Of a stretch of 64,000 bases of DNA, positions 61,403-64,000 are shown one piece after another. A program made the translations under genes and the position numbers. The notes under the pieces were generated by a model, which did no database searches, had not been told where the DNA came from, and worked only from the letters and a program-made list of their open reading frames with translations. Within the stretch, counting starts at the first letter, position 1, and each line of letters starts with the position of its first letter. This DNA is from Burkholderiales bacterium. Lineage in GTDB: Bacteria; Pseudomonadota; Gammaproteobacteria; Burkholderiales; Casimicrobiaceae. Where the stretch lies: the NCBI GenBank assembly GCA_016790165.1, contig JAEUPL010000001.1, positions 62,001 to 126,000 on the forward strand, written 5' to 3'.

Positions 61403-63706
61403 ATGCCCAACGCACGATTTGTATTGGCTGCTTTTGCTGCCACCGTTAGCCTCACTGCGTGCACGCAGAGCCCGGTGAAGTCGTCGGAGAACGGTGTTTC
61501 ACAACTCACGCCACGTGTGGCTGCCAGCCAGCCCAAGCTCGTTGGCGCAGAGTCCACTGACTCGGCGGAGAAGTTGGCTGAAGCCACCAAGAAGGCGGCT
61601 ACGGCTCCGTTCGTTTCGTTGGGGACGGGCGATTTCGTCAATCGTCAGATCATGCGCCGACCGCCCGCTGCGGAAGCCGAGAAGGGGCCGACACTCAGCC
61701 TCAATCTCGAGAACGGTGACGTTCGCGAACTGGTGAAGAACGTCATCGTCGATACGTTGCAGGAGAACGTCATCGTCGATCCGAGGGTGACGGGCACGGT
61801 GACGATCCGCACCCCCAAAGGACTAGCGCGCAACGAGCTGATCCCCGTGCTCGACGCCTTGCTGCGCAGCGTTGGGTTCATGCTCCTGAAAGATGGCAAC
61901 CTCTGGCGTGTTCTGCCGGCGGCTGAGGCGGTGCAGGGCACGACCACGCCGCGCGTCAACTACCGTGCCGTCGGGCCGGGTGCCAGCGTCGTGATTCTTC
62001 CCGTGCGCTGGGTGGGTGCCAAGGAACTGCAGCGGCTGATGGCGCCTTTCGCAAAGAACCCGGAAGCATCAATTCGGGTCGACGAGATTCGCAACCTGCT
62101 GTTCCTGTTTGGCACCGAAACCGAAATCAAGCACCTGCTTGAGATTGCAGAGATGTTCGACGTTGACCTGTTGTCGGGGATGTCGTTTGTCATCTACCCG
62201 TTGCAGAGCGCCGAGGTCAAGACGGTCGTCGCAGACTGGGAGAGGATTTTCCCGGCGGCCGGCAATCCATTGGCGGGCCTGGTTCGACTGGTGCCGATTG
62301 AGCGCATGAATGCACTGCTCGTGATCTCGCCCAACCCTGACGTCATCAAGGAAGCCCAGCGAATGCTGGAGCGGCTTGATCAGGGCAACGACGCCGGCGG
62401 CGGGGCACGACTCTATGTCTACAACGTACAGTACACACAGGCTGAAAAGCTGCAGGTGACTCTGCAACAGGCCATCACCGGACGTGTCAATCCCGTGCCC
62501 GCAGCGACTGTCGCTCCCGGACAGGTGCAATCGACATTGACGGCGCCGGTGTCGCCAATCGCTGGTCAGGGGTTGGTGGCGCCAGGCAACACCTTTGCAA
62601 ACCCGACGACACCGGTTCAGACGCTTCAGGCGAATCCCACGATTCAGCGGCCGCAGGTTGCCGGGGCCGCAAATAGTCAGGCCAGCGCCCTCGCCCGCAA
62701 CGCAACCGTGATTGCCGACAAGGATCGCAACGCGCTCTTGATCGTGGCGACGCCATCTGAGTATGCCGCCATTGAAGCGGCGATCAAGAAGCTGGATACG
62801 CCGCCGAAGCAGATCGCCATTGAGGTGCAGCTCGCGCAGGTGCAACTTACCGGCGACCTCAGTTTGGGGTTGCAAGGCACGTTCAGCGGCAAACCAAACT
62901 CGCCCATTAACCGGCTGACCTCCGCTGACGGGTCAGGGGCGCTGAGCGGAGGGGGCTTTTCCTATACGTGGCAAAACTCTGCCGCGAAGGCGCTGCTGAG
63001 TACGTTGCAGTCGAAGTCCCAATCGCGACTTCTCGCCGCGCCGACGCTGATCACGCTGGATAATCAGAAGGTCAGCTTCACCAACGGAACGCAAGTTTCC
63101 GTGCGTACGCAGTCCACCACCGCATCGGGAGTTACGTCCGGTACGGACTCCTACCAGTACATCAATACGGGGTTGACCATTAATTTGACACCACGCGTCA
63201 GCGGCGACAACGTGTTTCTCGAAATTCAGCAGCAGAACAGCACAGCGATTCCCAAGAAGAGTGATTCCACGAATCCCAATCCTGACATCGTGCAGAGCTC
63301 GCAGCAGACCACAGTGATGGTGCCAAACGGTGACACGATGCTGCTTGGGGGGTTGTTTACGGACTCGGGATCGTTTGATTCCGCGGGATTGCCGCTGGTG
63401 TCGACAATTCCGGTGCTCGGCGGCTTGTTCGGCAGCCAGGGGTGGAACTCGACTCGTTCCGAGCTGGTTATGCTCGTCACCCCACGAATTCTTTCGTCGG
63501 TCGAAGATACGCGCGGAGTCGTTGATGAGTTGCGCGGAAAACTCAAGAATATTGAAGCGATGATTGCACCGGTCAGCACCGCCACTCTGCCCGCCTCTGG
63601 TACGTTGCGCAAAGAGCGTGCGAAAGCGGAGGCGGAGTCCAACTCGAATGCGCTCGGTGAATTCGCCAAATCTCTGCGCGTACTAGGTGTCGGCGCAACG
63701 CAATGA
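61403..63706 (+). CDS. gspD: Type II secretion secretin GspD (lipoprotein form)
   Basis: 767 residues. A signal peptide with lipobox LTAC (Cys20) suggests an acylated secretin. N0/STN-like domain (LSLNLENGDVRELVKNVIVDTL), repeated N-domains (VVILPVRWVGAKELQRLMAPF and later LYVYNVQYTQAEKLQVTLQQAITG), a Gln/Pro/Ala-rich spacer (about 400-470), and the secretin core (TLQSKSQSRLLAAPTLITLDNQKVSFTNGTQVSVRTQ, VPNGDTMLLGGLFTDSGS, LVMLVTPRILSSVED). It forms the outer-membrane pore. The ATG at 61403 is preceded by GGAG; a longer frame upstream is less likely. The ordering with gspD at the 3' end is less common than gspCDE. Confidence 0.95.
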   Translation: MPNARFVLAAFAATVSLTACTQSPVKSSENGVSQLTPRVAASQPKLVGAESTDSAEKLAEATKKAATAPFVSLGTGDFVNRQIMRRPPAAEAEKGPTLSLNLENGDVRELVKNVIVDTLQENVIVDPRVTGTVTIRTPKGLARNELIPVLDALLRSVGFMLLKDGNLWRVLPAAEAVQGTTTPRVNYRAVGPGASVVILPVRWVGAKELQRLMAPFAKNPEASIRVDEIRNLLFLFGTETEIKHLLEIAEMFDVDLLSGMSFVIYPLQSAEVKTVVADWERIFPAAGNPLAGLVRLVPIERMNALLVISPNPDVIKEAQRMLERLDQGNDAGGGARLYVYNVQYTQAEKLQVTLQQAITGRVNPVPAATVAPGQVQSTLTAPVSPIAGQGLVAPGNTFANPTTPVQTLQANPTIQRPQVAGAANSQASALARNATVIADKDRNALLIVATPSEYAAIEAAIKKLDTPPKQIAIEVQLAQVQLTGDLSLGLQGTFSGKPNSPINRLTSADGSGALSGGGFSYTWQNSAAKALLSTLQSKSQSRLLAAPTLITLDNQKVSFTNGTQVSVRTQSTTASGVTSGTDSYQYINTGLTINLTPRVSGDNVFLEIQQQNSTAIPKKSDSTNPNPDIVQSSQQTTVMVPNGDTMLLGGLFTDSGSFDSAGLPLVSTIPVLGGLFGSQGWNSTRSELVMLVTPRILSSVEDTRGVVDELRGKLKNIEAMIAPVSTATLPASGTLRKERAKAEAESNSNALGEFAKSLRVLGVGATQ

Positions 63707-63750
63707 TTCAGCTTCTGTCCAAGGTTCTACAACATCTCTCCGAGTCAACA

Positions 63751-64000
63751 ATGTTGCGAAATAACAACAGAACACCCGCGGCGGCCCTGCTGCTCGCCGT
63801 CATCGGCGTTGCACTTCTCGCTGCGTGCCAAACCGCGCCCAAGATGAGTGACGACAAGGCTTTCTGGGAGGCCAAGGTGGAGCAGCGCGCCCGTGACCGC
63901 TGGCAGGCGCTCATTGATCGTCGCTACGCGGATGCCTATAAATACTTTTCCGAGCCATCCCGGCAGGGCTTGAGCCTTGAGCAGTTCGAGCGGCAGATGA
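63751..64000 (+). CDS. Lipoprotein, 3' end cut by window edge
   Basis: The visible 83 residues start with a signal peptide and lipobox (LLAAC, Cys about 25), then MSDDKAFWEAKVEQRARDRWQALIDRRYADAYKYFSEPSR, likely an alpha-helical periplasmic domain. I do not recognise the family. The frame is also open from an ATG at 63703 that overlaps the gspD stop (ATGA), but the shorter start gives a typical signal sequence. It follows gspD in the same direction and could be a pilotin-like or secretion-associated lipoprotein, which is inference from location only. Confidence 0.6.
   Translation, partial: MLRNNNRTPAAALLLAVIGVALLAACQTAPKMSDDKAFWEAKVEQRARDRWQALIDRRYADAYKYFSEPSRQGLSLEQFERQM

Overview
The window is a 64 kb stretch of GC-rich (roughly 63-66%, by eye) chromosome, most likely from a Burkholderiales-type betaproteobacterium. 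The reasons are the aa3 oxidase cluster with its DUF2909 twin-transmembrane and small assembly proteins, the Bug-type solute receptor, a divergent LysR/DUF2917 pair, an IPTL-CTERM-like sorting tail and a complete type II secretion operon. No rRNA, tRNA, CRISPR array, transposase or prophage was seen. Species cannot be named from the sequence.

Layout. 1-8.6 kb: partial folA, an IPTL-CTERM-like secreted protein, purE-purK, slt lytic transglycosylase, an NDUFA9-like reductase, an HSL-type esterase and a TauE/SafE permease. 8.6-16.3 kb: a DUF5672/SEC-C/TPR/glycosyltransferase fusion, a secreted HExxH protein with a DUF5648 tail, an overlapping set rraA-hydrolase-flavin reductase, and a TPR protein. 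16.3-18.5 kb: a small AT-richer island with a decayed nucleotidyltransferase module and an OLD-like ATPase-TOPRIM gene. 18.5-32.8 kb: an IlvD/Edd dehydratase, a TonB-like Pro/Ala protein, miaB, DUF2917/LysR, a DUF5117-type metalloprotease, trmB, a PglL/Wzy-type ligase and a YfcG-like GST. 32.8-35.1 kb: a YgiB-YgiC-DUF350 cluster. 35.1-44.1 kb: a sulfonate-catabolic cluster (xsc, Bug receptor, sauS-like, sauT-like; divergent iclR and pta). 44.3-52.0 kb: cytochrome c oxidase and its assembly factors, ctaB, rubredoxin. 52.2-64 kb: type II secretion genes gspE,F,G,H,I,J,K,L,M,(C/N),D and a partial lipoprotein gene.

How genes work together. The 35-44 kb block reads as a route from sulfoacetate through sulfoacetyl-CoA and sulfoacetaldehyde to acetyl phosphate plus sulfite, then acetyl-CoA, with a palindromic operator candidate between xsc and iclR. 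The cox block supplies subunits I-III plus Cu and haem insertion factors, but no ctaA lies beside ctaB. The gsp operon is translationally coupled through many 4-base overlaps.

Most unusual: a previously unrecognised (to me) family of 122-124 bp imperfect palindromes. Four copies (6694, 25252, 37610, 55249) share CAGCTTTTT-type ends and are each exactly centred on a TCGA core; all lie between co-oriented genes, one inside the sulfonate operon and one inside the secretion operon. A separate 165 bp palindrome (15296) and a pair of about 58 bp REP-like repeats (8571, 16638) are also present.
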